Shown one piece after another: positions 1 through 12,315 of a stretch of 64,000 nt of DNA. Made by a program: the position numbers and the translations under genes. The stretch covers positions 806,001 through 870,000 of the forward strand of contig JADFUC010001816.1 of assembly GCA_019722365.1 (NCBI GenBank), written 5' to 3'. Source of the stretch: Lithospermum erythrorhizon (taxonomy: Eukaryota; Streptophyta; Magnoliopsida; Boraginales; Boraginaceae). Within the stretch, counting starts at the first letter, position 1. Each line of letters begins with the position of its first letter. The notes beneath the pieces were generated by a model, which saw only the letters and a list, made by a program, of their open reading frames with translations, did no database searches and had not been told where the DNA came from.

Positions 1-249
1 AAAATAATAAGTAAAATATAATAATATATTAGTTTATTTTCTTATGAGGTATATTTTCTTTAATTCAATAATATAAAGAAAAAAATATCAATAAATATAT
101 ATATGAAAGTTTTTATATTACATAAGTATTTAATGTAAATTAAACTTATTTATTAAATTTGAATGTAAATGAAAGTCTAAGTTACTGTATTTAGGTAAAT
201 TAAAAAAAATCATTCATAACTTTAGTTATGACTATTTATTCCTTTGAAA

Positions 250-1140
250 GCAAACAATTCTCAAATATTTTTATTTTGATAGATTGAATTTACTATTTAG
301 GATGCAATAAACTCTTTAAAACATCCTCTTGAACCTGATACAGGGAGCCGGTGTAAAGAATCTTGGTACTTATATACTCTATCGTCCCAATTTACTTGAT
401 ACGTGGAGGTAAAAATCTTTATTAAGAGCTTAATTAATATTACTGATATATCCCTAAATGTACTTTATCAAAAAATACTTTAATTAATCGTAAGAAATAA
501 AAAGTACTTTATTAAGGGATAAAAGTGAAAGAATCAAAGATAAAGTTGTATTTAAGATTCATATACTCAATTAAAAAGGAAATGAGAAATTTCTTCTGTA
601 TCAAGTAAATTGGGAGACGGAAGAGTATTATTTTTTTAATATATTATATTTTACATGGTACAAATCAATTTCAATTATTTTTACTTTGATAGGTTGAGTT
701 TGTTTCTTTTAGGATGGAATAAATAATTAAGCTTCACGTGGTTGTACCGTCTTGATATAATTGATAAGAATCTTGATAGAAATGCTTTATACGTTTTTTA
801 TTCTTTAATATATTCAATTATTGTTTATATTTTACATAAATCTTGTGCAATTTGACTTTACATGCTAATGAATATATATTAGTTTTATGATTTTTGAAAA
901 AAATTTATTATGTATTCATTAGTTGTTTTTTAATTTAGTAGATTATATTTTTTTAGGATGAAATCGGTTCACAAATTTTTCACTCTTGTAATTGATTCTC
1001 CAAACAATTAGTAAGAATCTTCGTCACGTATATTTTCATTTTTCAAATTTACAATTATATTATATGTATTTTTGTTTTATATTTTATGCAATTAAGCCTT
1101 ATGCTAACTAATGTATGATTAATATTATTATCATATCATA
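250..1140. repeat. Degenerate tandem repeat, three units of roughly 240 bp
   Basis: Three diverged units share the same order of landmarks: a T-rich stretch with GATAG(A/G)TTGA, then TTTAGGATG(C/G/A)AAT, then AAGAATCTT, then TTTATATTTTA followed by CAA(T/A)TT. The landmarks start near 268, 680 and 925. Removing the MITE at 377-625 from the first unit restores collinearity with the second. Function unknown; probably a decayed local duplication. Confidence 0.55.
377..625. mobile_element. Stowaway-type MITE with TA target duplication
   Basis: The ends are inverted repeats. The left end reads CTCTATCGTCCCAATTTACT, and the right end is its imperfect reverse complement with AAATTGGGAGACGGAAGAG. 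Each end is flanked by TA (375-376 and 626-627). The 249 bp length, the CTCC(A/T)TC(C/T)GTCCC-like terminus and the TA duplication fit the Tc1/mariner-derived Stowaway class. The surrounding repeat unit aligns across the gap when the element is removed, which independently supports the borders. Confidence 0.8.
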
Positions 1141-1489
1141 TATGTTTTAAATTAAAAACTATTGAAATAGATACTGATGATTATTTAACTTTAAGCTTTT
1201 ATTGACTTTGTTGGAAACACGAAAATGTTAACATAGAATAAAATGAAAGAAAAATTCATGAATAAAATGAAAGGCCCCACTAAACTTGACTTGCAGATAA
1301 AACTATGAGTGTAAATATGCATATGCCAAATCGAAAACTCTTCAAAATCTTTACAATCTGTCATCTCCAAAAACACAAAATGGATAAAATTCAGACTTCT
1401 TAATCCATAACTCTTGACATTCTTTCACCGTCCATTAAATATAATCTCTTTTAAGGGCCCAATTGTTATGAATTAAGCAAGTAATTATA

Positions 1490-1552
1490 TTGATAATAAT
1501 AATAATAAGAATAATAAGAATAATAATAATAATAATAACAACAATAAGCATA
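1490..1552. repeat. TAA-type microsatellite
   Basis: Imperfect run of TAA/AAT trinucleotides interrupted by AAG and AAC triplets. Confidence 0.8.
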
Positions 1553-3151
1553 GAGTAAAATATGTGTTTTTTCATTTTGTTTTGATCATATTTATCATTT
1601 CTAATAAATTAATTATTTATATTTTATTACTATTTTGTTAATTATTTATATGTTAAAGTTATTAATTCAAACTTCTGACCACGTCATTGTATTAAATTAT
1701 TATAATGAATTGATTACATAAATAAATGGATAGAGAAATTTGGCCAAAAACTCACTATTATAAAACAAGCGGATAGAGAAATTGTATTTTTTTAAAGTTA
1801 TTAAATCTATCGTTACACTTTTAAACCATCGTTACTCAAACTATAGACCAAGAAGTAAAACATATTAACACCAAAACAAGAAGGTAAATTCATCTATATG
1901 AGAGCGAAAGCATACAAAAATATGCTTTGCGTAAGTTTGAGCAGGCACGATTACAATTTTTTAAAGAAGTTACATAGAGATAAAAAAAAAGAACACAACT
2001 CACTAATTTCTATATACATCTAATAAGTATGCTAACTTTTCTTATTATGATAATGATGTAGTAGAAATATGATGATTATGACTTTAAATGTGAGCTTATT
2101 CTATGCTTTTGGCTTCTTATTATTGTACCAAAAGAAATAATTAAGTTACACATGAAAATATGCTTAAGTTTAGTTGAATCGTTATACATCTTATAATCAC
2201 TACTATTTGCGATAAATATGATGAGATAATGCGATCTTAAATATTGTTTAGGAGTAAAAGCTAGATATATCGTGCTTGAAAAATATGTAAAATGATTTTG
2301 AATATTCTTAGATGTTCGAATATGAATAAATCTACAGTTTAACATATCTACAATTGTTGTTATTTGTAAAAAAAACAACGATAATAATATAAAGCACGTC
2401 TATTTTGTTTATTTCACTCATATTAAATTAAATCATAGTTATCCAACGTATAATTAATTGAAAAGAAATGGCATTTGAAATTATCAACTTGTTTTCTATA
2501 TTTCTTAACAAATTAGCATAAGACATAAGATGTTAAATTGCTTCGCCAATTAATAAATAATTATTAAACTATGTGTTCTTGTGATACGGCCTTTCGTCTG
2601 AATTTTAAAGTGATTATTAAGAGTTAGGGTATTGAAACAACAATATCATATTCAGGTATACAATATCATTGTGCTTAATTGTGCAACAAATAAATATAAC
2701 AAATGATTATTAAAGAGACTTACAATATTAAAACAATGACATGCTTAATTGATATTTTTTCAATAGTTAGTTACAATAACAATATGCTCTAATGATTATT
2801 AAAGGAGACTTTAAAGGAGTATTACAACAAGCAACTCTATCATGTTCAATGCTCTTTAATAATTTATAATAATAATAGCTAACCAATAATTATTGAAGAC
2901 TTGCATACATATTAAAACAACAATTACATGTTTTTTTGAACCTTGTCACAGATTAATTTACTACTTAACAAACCATACTTCCAATGATTATTTTATAAGC
3001 TTAGGGGATTTGATTATTTTCTTTAAAGACTTGAGATAAGATTCAACCAGTAAAATAGTAGGGGTTGAACAGTAGTAGTAGTTGACTTGTTTAATATTAT
3101 AGAAGACTTAGCAAGTTGTCCCCCAAACCTCAGTTCTTGAAACAGCAGAAA

Positions 3152-5777
3152 ATGGCAGATGCTGCAGTGGAATTTCTGTTACAGAACGTAAAAGAATTAT
3201 TGGTTTACAACGTTGAACTCCTAGGTGATGTTAAGAAGGAGGTTGAAGCTCTAAGAGATGATCTTGAAGTTTTCCAAGGCTTTCTTGAAGATTCTGCAGA
3301 TTATCATGGAGGTAGTAATCATAATGAGCAACAAGCTATAGTGAGGAAGATTAGATCAATAGTTAATAGAGCTGAAGATGCCATTGATAACTTTGTTGTT
3401 GAGAAATCAAGAAATGCTGACAGGAATGTGTTCAGTAGAGCAGCTCATATGGTTGATCATCTCACATCAGTTAGAGGCATTGCTGGTGAAGTTAGATCAA
3501 TTAGATCTTCTGTTGATAAGATCAATGCTCAGAAAGGCTCATCTGCTCGATTTTCGGATCGAGATTTGAGGGGCAATGAATTTGAGGTGGAGAATCGGTA
3601 GTAGACCAGTCCTTTGTTTTGGTTTCTTGAATTTAGCTTAGTTTTCAATTGGTATGATTTGGATTATATGTGCCATGTTGAGCCACTCATTACACACAGA
3701 AGCAGATCGTGTTTTCTTTCTTAACAGTCATTCAGAGAGCAGCCTCCATTCACTCCTTGTTATGCAAGGGTAAGTTCTTCATGACACACTTGCAACTTAC
3801 TATTGATTTGGGCTCAATATGTTTCATATATGTTTATTATGAATCTGGTTGAGAATTCAAACTTAGTTAGTTTGATGGTGAAATCTGAAGTGTGAGATTT
3901 GGCTTTTTCAAATATCCTTTATTTAAATAAAATGACAGATATATTTGATGTCTTTGTAGGTAGCATGTTGCAGTTTATTTTATAATGTTATATTTGATTT
4001 GTATAAATATGGCTAGATACACAGGCTTTGCTTGATGTTTTGATCATCAGTATTTAGTGAGGAAGACAACATTGGTTTGGTTGTTGAAGCTGAAAGATTA
4101 TCATTCCTGAGAGGGTCAGGAGAGACTTGAGGTGATTGGAATAGTTGGGGTAGGTCTTGGAAGAGCGACTTTGTGCTGAATCTGGGATGACACGATTGAA
4201 ACTCTGGCAGTTATCCACCGTGCTTTTGTCTCTAAGATTTAATAAGTAGGATGTTTAATACAAATGCTTGGCAGTTGACAGACAAGCAAGCCATTTATAA
4301 AATTAGTACAGACTAGCAAAAAAGATGAGATATCACAAATTAAAGTATCTCATTGTGTTGGATGACGTGTGGACTCATGACACCTTGGACACGCTACGAA
4401 TTGCTTTTCCAAACAACAAAAAGCATAGCAGAATCTTATTAACAACCCGGAAGAGGTTTGTTGCTGAATATGCTAATGTCAACCGGCCACCTCATGATCT
4501 GCTTACAAAGGGGTAAAATTACTTAGAAGAGTCTTTGGAAACAAAATGCCCCCAAGATTTGACGTATTTGGGTGAAACCATAGCTGAAAAGTGTGGAGGA
4601 CTGCCATTAGCTATAGTGGTCATTGCAGGGACTCTCTTGCCCAAGCGCAATATCAAAGATTGGTGGGATCAAGTGGCACAAGGTGTGGATGATTTCATAG
4701 TGAAAGACGAGAGGAAGTTCCTGGAGGTGGTAGGGCCCGGCTAAATTACATAACGGTTGCTCCCAATTTGATAAGATTAGCTTGCCTCTGCTTAGGGACT
4801 TATTCAAGGATACATTCCAGTGTGGAGGTGGTTGAGTTGTGGCCGCTGAGGGATTCATTAAATATGATTCCAGATCGGGGGTGGAGAATGCTGCTGCAGT
4901 GTTGTTAGATGAGCTTGTAGACAGAAACTTAGTGATGGCAACTTCATGGAAATCCAATGGCCGTGTAAAATCATGTGGTATGATACACTCGTCTTAATAG
5001 TACTCTTGAGGTTCATGAAGATGGCTGGAAATTGTTTTCAACTTGAACTTTTCTGAACTAAAATTCTACTACTAAGTTGCCAAGCCCTCCTGCTTCAAAC
5101 AAGGACAAAGGTAGAGAAAATATGCAAACACTCCAACTATATCATGAAGATTGCACGAAGTCTTCTCAGGACTCCAATAAAGAAGTTAGGTGTTCGGGGA
5201 AAAGTTGGTATCCTGTTAGAGAATGGATCCAAGTTTATGGAAAACCTTGTTAAACTAGAAAACTTGGTAAACTTAAAAATTATCAATGATAATAAAATAT
5301 AAATTTCAAAAGCTATACGAGAGACTTTCTAGAAAATTTCCCAAGAATTTAAGGAAGTTGACTTTATCAGGAACCTCACTTAGCTGGGACGACATGTCTA
5401 TATTAGGTGATTTGGTGTTTCTTGAAGTGCTCAAGTTGAAAGATAATGCTTTTAGGGGAGATGTCTGGAAACCAAAATCTGCAAGCTTTGGTTGCTTAAG
5501 AGTCTTGTTCATTGATAGAACCAATTTAGTGAAATGGGATGCTAGTGATAAGCAGTACTCGAGTCTTATTCGACTAGTTCTCAGAAACTGTAACGACCTT
5601 ACTGGAATTCCATCGTGCCTGGCTGGCGCGACAAGCTTCCAGAACTTGGAGATTTATTGTTGTAGCAAATCAGTTATTGCATCTGCCAGGGAACTTCACA
5701 TGAAGACACCAAAACAAGGTCAGGTCAATAAGAGCAGCAAGAGTCTAAAGCTCACTGTTTATCCCCCAGATATGTGA
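3152..5777 (+). pseudogene. Decayed CC-NB-LRR disease-resistance gene (R1B-like)
   Basis: Remains of an intracellular immune receptor. An open N-terminal part (ATG at 3152 to a TAG at 3599-3601, about 149 residues) is a coiled-coil domain with the EDxID-type motif AEDAIDNFVVE. Further fragments follow in changing frames: a P-loop remnant near 4130-4180 reading VGVGLGRATL, where the Walker A lysine is gone; kinase-2 LIVLDDVW and RNBS-B SRILLTTR at about 4345-4460; GGLPLAIVVIAGTL near 4594-4635; a stretch near 4845-4970 resembling the AEGF and DRNLVMA segments of R1-type proteins; and an LRR tail at 5286-5777 ending in VYPPDM. The multiple stops and frame changes cannot be explained by ordinary introns. 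A possible donor at about 3597 and acceptor near 4050 would only join the coiled coil to another broken segment. A transcribed relic is possible, a working receptor is not. Assignment to the Solanaceae R1B group rests on remembered family features. Confidence 0.88.
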
Positions 5778-6299
5778 TTGATGATAGTTTTCCAACTCTC
5801 TCAATATTGCACTGTCGATTTCGTGAGCACTTTATGCTTTTATGTTTCCATGAAGTTTTATTTTTAATGCAATCTTGGACTTATTGTTTTGTGTTGTATT
5901 GAAATTGATCCTTTAATAAATTGCATTTGAGTTATTATTGTTCATGTTAGCCTCATAAAGTTAAGCTGATAGGGTCAAGGACTTGAGGATTTTCTTAGAG
6001 CTAGATCAGGACTACAATTCTTTTTAACATTTGAACTATGTAAGCAGAAACTTTTGAGCAGGCGTCGCGCAGTATAATAAATAGTCCAAGAGCCTGATTC
6101 ACGGTGCTTGTTTTCCTTTAAGTCTCTATTGCAGCAAATAAAGGATTACATTGAGGCAATCAACAAGTTTGTCATAATACATAACCTATTTCTTCAGTAT
6201 CAACTCGGTTAATTATAAAACTCATGTCTTCAACTGGCAGTTATTTTACATGTAACAAGGCCAAATACGGTATTACCTCCATGCTGATAACAATTAGGT
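5778..6299. other. Intergenic spacer between two pseudogenes
   Basis: This is the 3' flank of the resistance-gene relic and the 3' flank of the GRAS relic, which converge here. AATAAA-like motifs occur (for example near 5913). I recognise nothing else. Confidence 0.5.
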
Positions 6300-7938
6300 T
6301 AATATTTATCAAAGCCCAAATCCTTCTTTAATGTTAGAACACTTCATCGAAACCGGTCAGTACTGCTTTAGCAGTTCTTGGATTGTTTCCTTAAGACATT
6401 TAAAACTGATTGAGCATGGCGTCAAAACTAAGCCGTAAATTATCACCATCTTAATTTGCCCTGCAACCTCCATATAATCTATTCTTACTCCTCACAAGCC
6501 ACAATGTTAATGATGTCGTACCCAGACATACTTTCTACATTCATCCTGTCCTGGCCAATATGGAAAGTTGCCTAGGAGAGAGATTCAAACACTGCCAGGA
6601 GTGTGATACTTAGGCTTTAGAAACACAGGTAAAGAATGGGGGTGGGTGCCATATCTGTTTCTCGACAGTAACAAGCTTTGGGTTCAAGCTCTTACCATCC
6701 GAGAGAAGCTGGTGGTTCATTCACCGTTAGTACTCTCATCAGGCATATGATGAAGCTGAAAAGCAAAATTACTATAATGGCTACCCGACAAACTTCAACA
6801 TCGGGGCTGATAACACTGTCTTTGAAATAACAGTGAAATGAAATTGGATATTAGAATCTTAAGCAGCTTAATGATGACAATTAAGTCACCAGTAGGTCAA
6901 GTTGCTGAATTCAGGGTCCTTCGGCCCCAGTTAACTCAAAAGAATTTGACAAAACTATGTGCATTTGCAGCAGTATGTATAATATAAACTACCCTGATTG
7001 TTAAAATCTATTATAGATTTCTTTCTTAAATATTTAAATGCCTCCAGCATTGCCCCATTAGCCGCCATAAATCCAAACCTGAAACAAGGGCAAACCTCAA
7101 AAAGTACCTGCATTGCGGATAGCCTCTCAGATGAGGGGGGTTGTTTACATTTTAGAGCTCCATAAAGACCCTTCCCAGAGGTAGCCATCCGAGCTGCTAG
7201 TGCTTCAACCATGTATGCTGCAATTCTTTCAGGAGGATCTCCCTCTATAGATACCTTCTGCCGGAGCTCATTTATTATCCTTGATGCTTCCACAACCCTC
7301 CCATCTTGAATCGCAGATGCACAATAAAAAAGCAACTGTTTGGGAGATTGATTCATTGATATCTCTTTACTGCTGTTAATACTACTAAGATTAGAATCTG
7401 AAGAAGTTGACTCCTTGGGTGAGTCATGGAGAATTAAACGATGAATTGGTTCAGCCCAAACATCAATATCCATACTCTCATTCTGTTCACAACCATCATC
7501 ATTATCACCAAGAAGTACTCTCTCGAGTTCTTGAAGTTTCATGTTCACCTTAACCTGATCATATTCCACAGAAGCTGGACTTCGAATGTCCAAATTTTTC
7601 GACTCATAATTAGGTTGATCACAATGCAATAAGGCTTCAAACGAGGACTTCGTTGAATATTCACCAACACTCACTTGATAAGAAGTGGGGTGTGGCGGAT
7701 AGAATGGATTCCTGAGGGCATCAGAGCAAGATGTCTCCGCAACTTCTTCAGACGGGGAACTGAGGAAGTATTTCGGATCATAATCTTCACTACTGCAAGT
7801 GCAAGATTCAGTTGCATACACCACACCATGTTTGTCAGAATTGAATATGGCAGTTGTTAAACCAGAACTTCCCCTGTTGCCATTCCGAGGACAGAGCTTG
7901 TGATTGTCAAATGCTGTTGCAGGCCTAACTAACGACAT
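6300..7938 (-). pseudogene. Decayed SCL1-like GRAS transcription factor
   Basis: Open from the ATG at 7938 to a stop at 6955 (327 codons). The N-terminal part is variable and acidic. It is followed by the first half of a GRAS domain: leucine-rich region I (PKQLLFYCASAIQDGRVVEA, IINELRQKVSIEGDPPERIA), then AAYMVEALAARMATSGKGLY, LSAMQVLFEVCPCFRFGF and a damaged VHIID motif (SIIDFNNQGS). The frame then fails. Continuing on the minus strand in other frames I can still read later GRAS motifs: NFAFQLHHMPDEST (about 6735-6780), a remnant of VKSLNPKLVTV (about 6668-6710), MNVESMSGYDIINIVACEE (about 6495-6550), the MEVAG segment and TIQELLKQY (about 6365-6395). Order and strand are conserved, so a complete SCL1-type gene stood here and decayed by several indels and stops. 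GRAS proteins are nuclear regulators. A short truncated product is conceivable but would lack PFYRE and SAW. Confidence 0.87.
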
Positions 7939-9594
7939 TTTTTCTCGTGGCTTAGTTTCCTATGACGGATATATCTATAATCGATTAATCTCAGTATTTA
8001 TCTGATTCGATTATCTCTTGACCTCTTTGAAAAGTTCTCCTATCTCTGTTAGAAAGCCAAATCCTTTAGGAGTCCTGCAGCCAACGAAAAAGTACAAAGT
8101 AATCAAGCAAAAGAAAACTTTGAAAATCATCAAAATCACTTGTATATGAATTTTAACTAAACTCGGATACTCTCCGTGGAAAGAAATCTAAGCGAGGCAA
8201 GTTGAAAGAAATACACAACCAATGTGGGACTGGGTCTCAATACCGATACATCTGAAAATGGATAAAGCAATTTCCAAACAAAAATTTAAGAACATGCCTA
8301 CATAACAATTGCACTATAACAATCTTGCTACAAGAGTAAGCAGAACATGTCCATAATTTCGACGATAAATTACAGGAATTTAGGATTCATATTTACTTCC
8401 AGCTTCTAAATCTTAATAAATACATGATTTTTAACGATGGAGGGAGTAATAATCCTATCAAATTTTGTTAATTTCGACCATTGAAAAAACAAATTGGACT
8501 ATGTTTTTAGGGATGGATAGAGTATAATTTCTCATCTAATAGTTTCAAGCTTCAATAGCAACTATATACCTACTAATCTTCTGTTGGAGCATAACATAAT
8601 TGTTCCAGAAGTTGTAATGAATTTCCTGACTATAATTAACTTTATTAACACATTAATCAAGTAATTCATTTATTAAAAGGGAAATTACTGAATACTGATC
8701 ATAACTCAACAAACTTAACTAACTTTAATTTGATTTTCAGATATACAAGTATTGTATCAAACCAAGAAACAAGATAACATGATCAAATAACTTGTGACAT
8801 AATAAAGTTATTATTAAGCTGAGTTGAATTACCTGTTTCTTTAAGAATATGTTAAGAGGGAAGAAAACAATATAGGATCCTAAGAAACAAACAAAACATG
8901 TCCTGGACAAGTAGATAAGGCAGCTTAGTAGTCATTGGCTTCAACAAAATATCTAATTTGATTTTTAATTAATAAAACTAACAAGTTTTTTGTGATAACA
9001 AAATTATTAATGTACTAATAAGTTTAGGGACAATGTTAAGGCTATGTTGAAGTCTAAATGTATCCATACTCAAGCCTATATTTGTAGTTTGTCGAATCCT
9101 AAATGAGATAAATCAAAAAATTTACTTTCTTAATTTACTTCAAAACAAATTAAACAGATCATAAATAATTGTAACTAGTGTTTGTATGACATATGAAACT
9201 ATATATAATTATTAAATATAATAGAGTAATTGTAACTCATTCTAATACTGGTGTATTACTTGCTACTCATGCAAATATATTACTCCGTACTTATAAAAAC
9301 ACTTCCATTCCAACCTTGTCTTATTCCCTCTGCCAAACATGAACATCAACTCCACTCTACTATGACTGAAAACCACACAATAAAATCACAAATCCCACTA
9401 CACATTCTATTTATAATTATATTTTTACACATTCGGCTCACACTATTCAAACACCATCCATGTATACGTGTATACCAAATCATTGTTGGAAAAATCTTTA
9501 GAAACTTCCAATTCCGCATAAAATAAAATTGTTTTTATGGAAACTTCTCTTAAATAGATTATCTACTAGAATAAATATTTCCACTAAAACAACA
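7939..9594. other. Intergenic: upstream of the GRAS relic, no gene seen
   Basis: This holds the presumed promoter and 5' leader of the GRAS relic (7939-8100), then AT-rich DNA. Two short blocks resembling one end of Stowaway-type MITEs (GATGGAGGGAGTA near 8437, GGGATGGATAGAGTA near 8510) lie in the same orientation without matching partners, so no complete element can be called. Confidence 0.5.
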
Positions 9595-10540
9595 AAAATT
9601 GTCGACACATCATGTATTTATTATGGTCGAGATCAAGAATTGATTGATCATATCTTCTGTTCTTACCCTATAATTTCACCTATCTGAAATAATTTTCCCT
9701 CCTTTCACTTTCATTCCTTTCCTCAAAACATTTTTCATATTATTCTTACTTGTTTACAGAAGAAATGGAAACCATTTAAGCCTCAGTTTTCCGATACTAT
9801 TCTATTGATTTGCAACTTTGGTGTCTTTGGTTATATCGGAATGACATAATCTTCAATCAAGCTTCCTTAAAGGTGCAACAATTCCTGTCTATACGAAATG
9901 CTCTTTTGCACAAATAGAGAAAAGTCATTCGGCCTCCTACTTCAGTTTCACAAATCCCCAATAGCTTTACTTTAACAAATATTACCTATATTCAGCTACA
10001 AAAAATGAACCTGAACACATCCACACTGGTTTATACAATATACTTTAACATACATTTTCATCCTTCTAATCATATCTCTATCCACTGTCTATCAAATACA
10101 AACACAACCCTACTTCATCACATTTTCACTTGTCCAAAACTATACCTACAAATCATAACAATAACTTTGGACAATCAAACATCTTAGAAGCTATTATCTT
10201 AAAAGCCTTCTCATCCTGAACACACCATTTCTTGGCTACTCATTACATTTATCTCGTCTTTGATGGTTTATCTCTTTATCGCTTCGAGGCTTGGTCCCAA
10301 TTTTTGCATTCGAACTCAAAGGAAGGCCAATTTATGTCTCGGCCTTTCACTACGAGCTGTCGGGATGAGTCAGAGCTCCACCATTTCAATCGGATTTTGT
10401 ACCTCAGGGAACTTTTTGTTATCAGATTCAGAGATATTTCTTTTTCTTATCACATGCCGATTACAACATGATATTTATTTCTTGTTTGTTTTTATATATC
10501 ACTTATTAATTAATGGAATGACTTATAAAAAAAAAAACGC
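9595..10540 (+). mobile_element. Decayed LINE (L1-type) 3' end
   Basis: Read in frame from about 9600, the sequence gives CIYYGRDQELIDHIFCSYP. This resembles the cysteine-histidine segment that follows the reverse transcriptase in plant LINEs (C..C....E..DH.FF.CP). About 190 bases on, LQLWCLWLYRNDIIFNQASL matches the common W.IW..RN..IF segment after it. The block ends near an A-tract (TTATAAAAAAAAAAA at about 10524-10540), as expected of a poly(A) tail, with ACTTATTAATTAATGG before it. Stops are frequent and no catalytic FADD motif was seen, so it is a 5'-truncated dead copy. Assignment is by motif appearance only. Confidence 0.5.
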
Positions 10541-10649
10541 CGGGTATGTCAAGCGACATTGCTGTACCTGATTACATTATGTGAGCACATCAGAGTTAAA
10601 AAAAATCCCATTTCTTAAAGTATGCCATAAAAAAATGGATAGGAAGCTT

Positions 10650-11790
10650 CGGTTCTTTATATATACTAGTAAAATGTACGTGTATTGCGGTGTATTTATG
10701 TTTAAATTTTAAGCTGAGATAATCAATAAAGTAATTAACTATTTATATAAATTTATAAATTATACTTTTGATTTATATTGCAAATTCATTTTGTTCATAG
10801 TTATGATTCTGATAATTTTAATAGTATAATTTTAATAATAAATTAAAAGTTTTTGTTCACCAATCTACTTTCTTCATTTGAAGGTTTAATAAAAATACAC
10901 ATTATGTAATTTTATTTATTGTTAGAAAATATTACTTTGTCTTTAAATAAAAAAATGCACACTTATGTTATTTGTTATTATTAGAAAACATTACTTTTCA
11001 ATTGATTAGCATTATAAATTATTAACTGGATTCTCTTATTTAATTTTTATTTTATGTATTTATTTTAATATATTTTAATTGATGATTGACTCAATAATAT
11101 TTACACAAAAGCGGAATAATAACTTAAGAACTTTTTTTGAAATTCTACCGATTTTAGTCCTTGCAAGAAAGCAGTCAAAGATGCCATACTTTTTTATTTC
11201 AATAGTTTGAAATATAATACAAAAATATCATAATAATTTAGATATATTCTTTAATAGTAATTTTTGAATTAAAAAAAATATTTTTTAATTTATAATTGAA
11301 TAATTATCATACAAATAAATTTAGTATAAGTAGACTAACTCATTGCATTAAAATGAAATTTACTTATGGTTATGATTAAATTCAAAAAATCAAATACAAT
11401 ATTATATCAAATATTTTTATTTGTTGGTAAATATGTTGAATATTTCCTATATAATTGGATCAAGATGTTGATAATGAACATATAGTAATAAGCATATTTA
11501 TGAAAGTGGTAAAACTATTGCACATATTATAAGAGAGTAGGTAACTCCAACTATATTTGAATTGTTATAGAATTTTCAGGTAAAATTTTAGGACTTATTA
11601 ATTATTGAATTGTTATAGGAGTACTTTTTAAAATTTTAAAATCATATTTTTCAACCAATAGAAAATACTATAGCAATGTAATATAGTAATTAGTAATGTG
11701 AAAATGAAAAAAATACCAAGCTCACTTGACTTTTTATAAATGAGAGAATATCACATTTTTTCCATTAAATCATATTCGTACTCTGCTGTA
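10650..11790. repeat. Dispersed repeat family A, copy 1
   Basis: This aligns by eye, in the same orientation and order, with 22975-24815. Shared blocks include GATAATCAATAAAGTAATTAA (copy 2: GATAATAAATAAAGTAATTAA), a doubled ATTATGTAATTTTATTTATT / TTAGAAAATAT module, CGATTTTAG(T/C)CCTT.CAAGAAAG, and TTATTAATTATTGAATTGTT followed by ATAGGAGT. No coding capacity is visible. It is a repetitive element of unknown class, possibly a non-autonomous transposon. Confidence 0.7.
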
Positions 11791-12104
11791 AACCGTTATT
11801 AACATTATAACGTACGTTTATAATTTTTTAATAAATTAATTTAAAAATAATAATATTAAGTGTTATGATTTTAATAAAATGTCGTACAAAATATACATAT
11901 GTTTAAACTATTTTTTTTATACAAAATAATATTAATCAATATTATAAGTGGTCAATGACTTGAGGAATATGTCATGTGCCAGACCTTGGCAATCTGGCAA
12001 GTATAGTTGAAATAACCTCTCTCAAAAATAATTTTATTAACAAAATTATCGAATATAATTTTTAAATAAAGTTCTACAATATTTTTTTAACTATTTAGAA
12101 TAAC
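11791..12104. other. AT-rich spacer
   Basis: Nothing recognised beyond AT-rich sequence between two repeat families. Confidence 0.4.
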
Positions 12105-12315
12105 TAGTGAAGGAGACGTGCGACGCACGTCATGCAATCGATTTTTTAAATATTTGAGATTTTTTGTATGAATAATTTCGAAATCATTCCAAAACTGTAT
12201 AAACTTGCACTCCTTCGGATTTTTTCTAATTAATGTTTTTATTTTTTGAAGTGATATTTTGATCATGAATAAGCTCTTTTAAATATATGATAAATTATAA
12301 TAAAAATATGATGGT
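12105..12315. repeat. Dispersed repeat family B, copy 1
   Basis: Starts with ACTAGTGAAGGAGACGTGCG and includes CTAATTAATGTTTTTATTTT then TTGAAG(T/G)GAT; matches 13525-13735 in the same orientation. The GC-rich box just after ACTAGT contrasts with the AT-rich body, a composition often seen at one end of plant Helitron-like repeats, but the class is not proven. Confidence 0.6.

Larger units (their letters stand above)
1..3151. other. AT-rich intergenic DNA, no gene seen
   Basis: No open frame here has a recognisable domain or plant coding character; the two short minus-strand frames near 1.2-1.4 and 2.1-2.4 kb are AT-rich chance frames. It contains a degenerate tandem repeat (about 250-1140), one Stowaway-type MITE (377-625) and a TAA-rich microsatellite (about 1490-1550). 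The remainder up to 3151 would include the promoter of the resistance-gene relic, but I see no convincing regulatory motif. Confidence 0.6.

Noticed and set aside
6955..7938. Functional short GRAS protein of 327 residues
   Set aside because: The frame stops just after the VHIID region and the remaining GRAS motifs persist downstream in broken frames, so this is a pseudogene.
8430..8525. Stowaway-like termini
   Set aside because: Two similar ends in the same orientation with no inverted partner or TA-to-TA interval; not a complete element.
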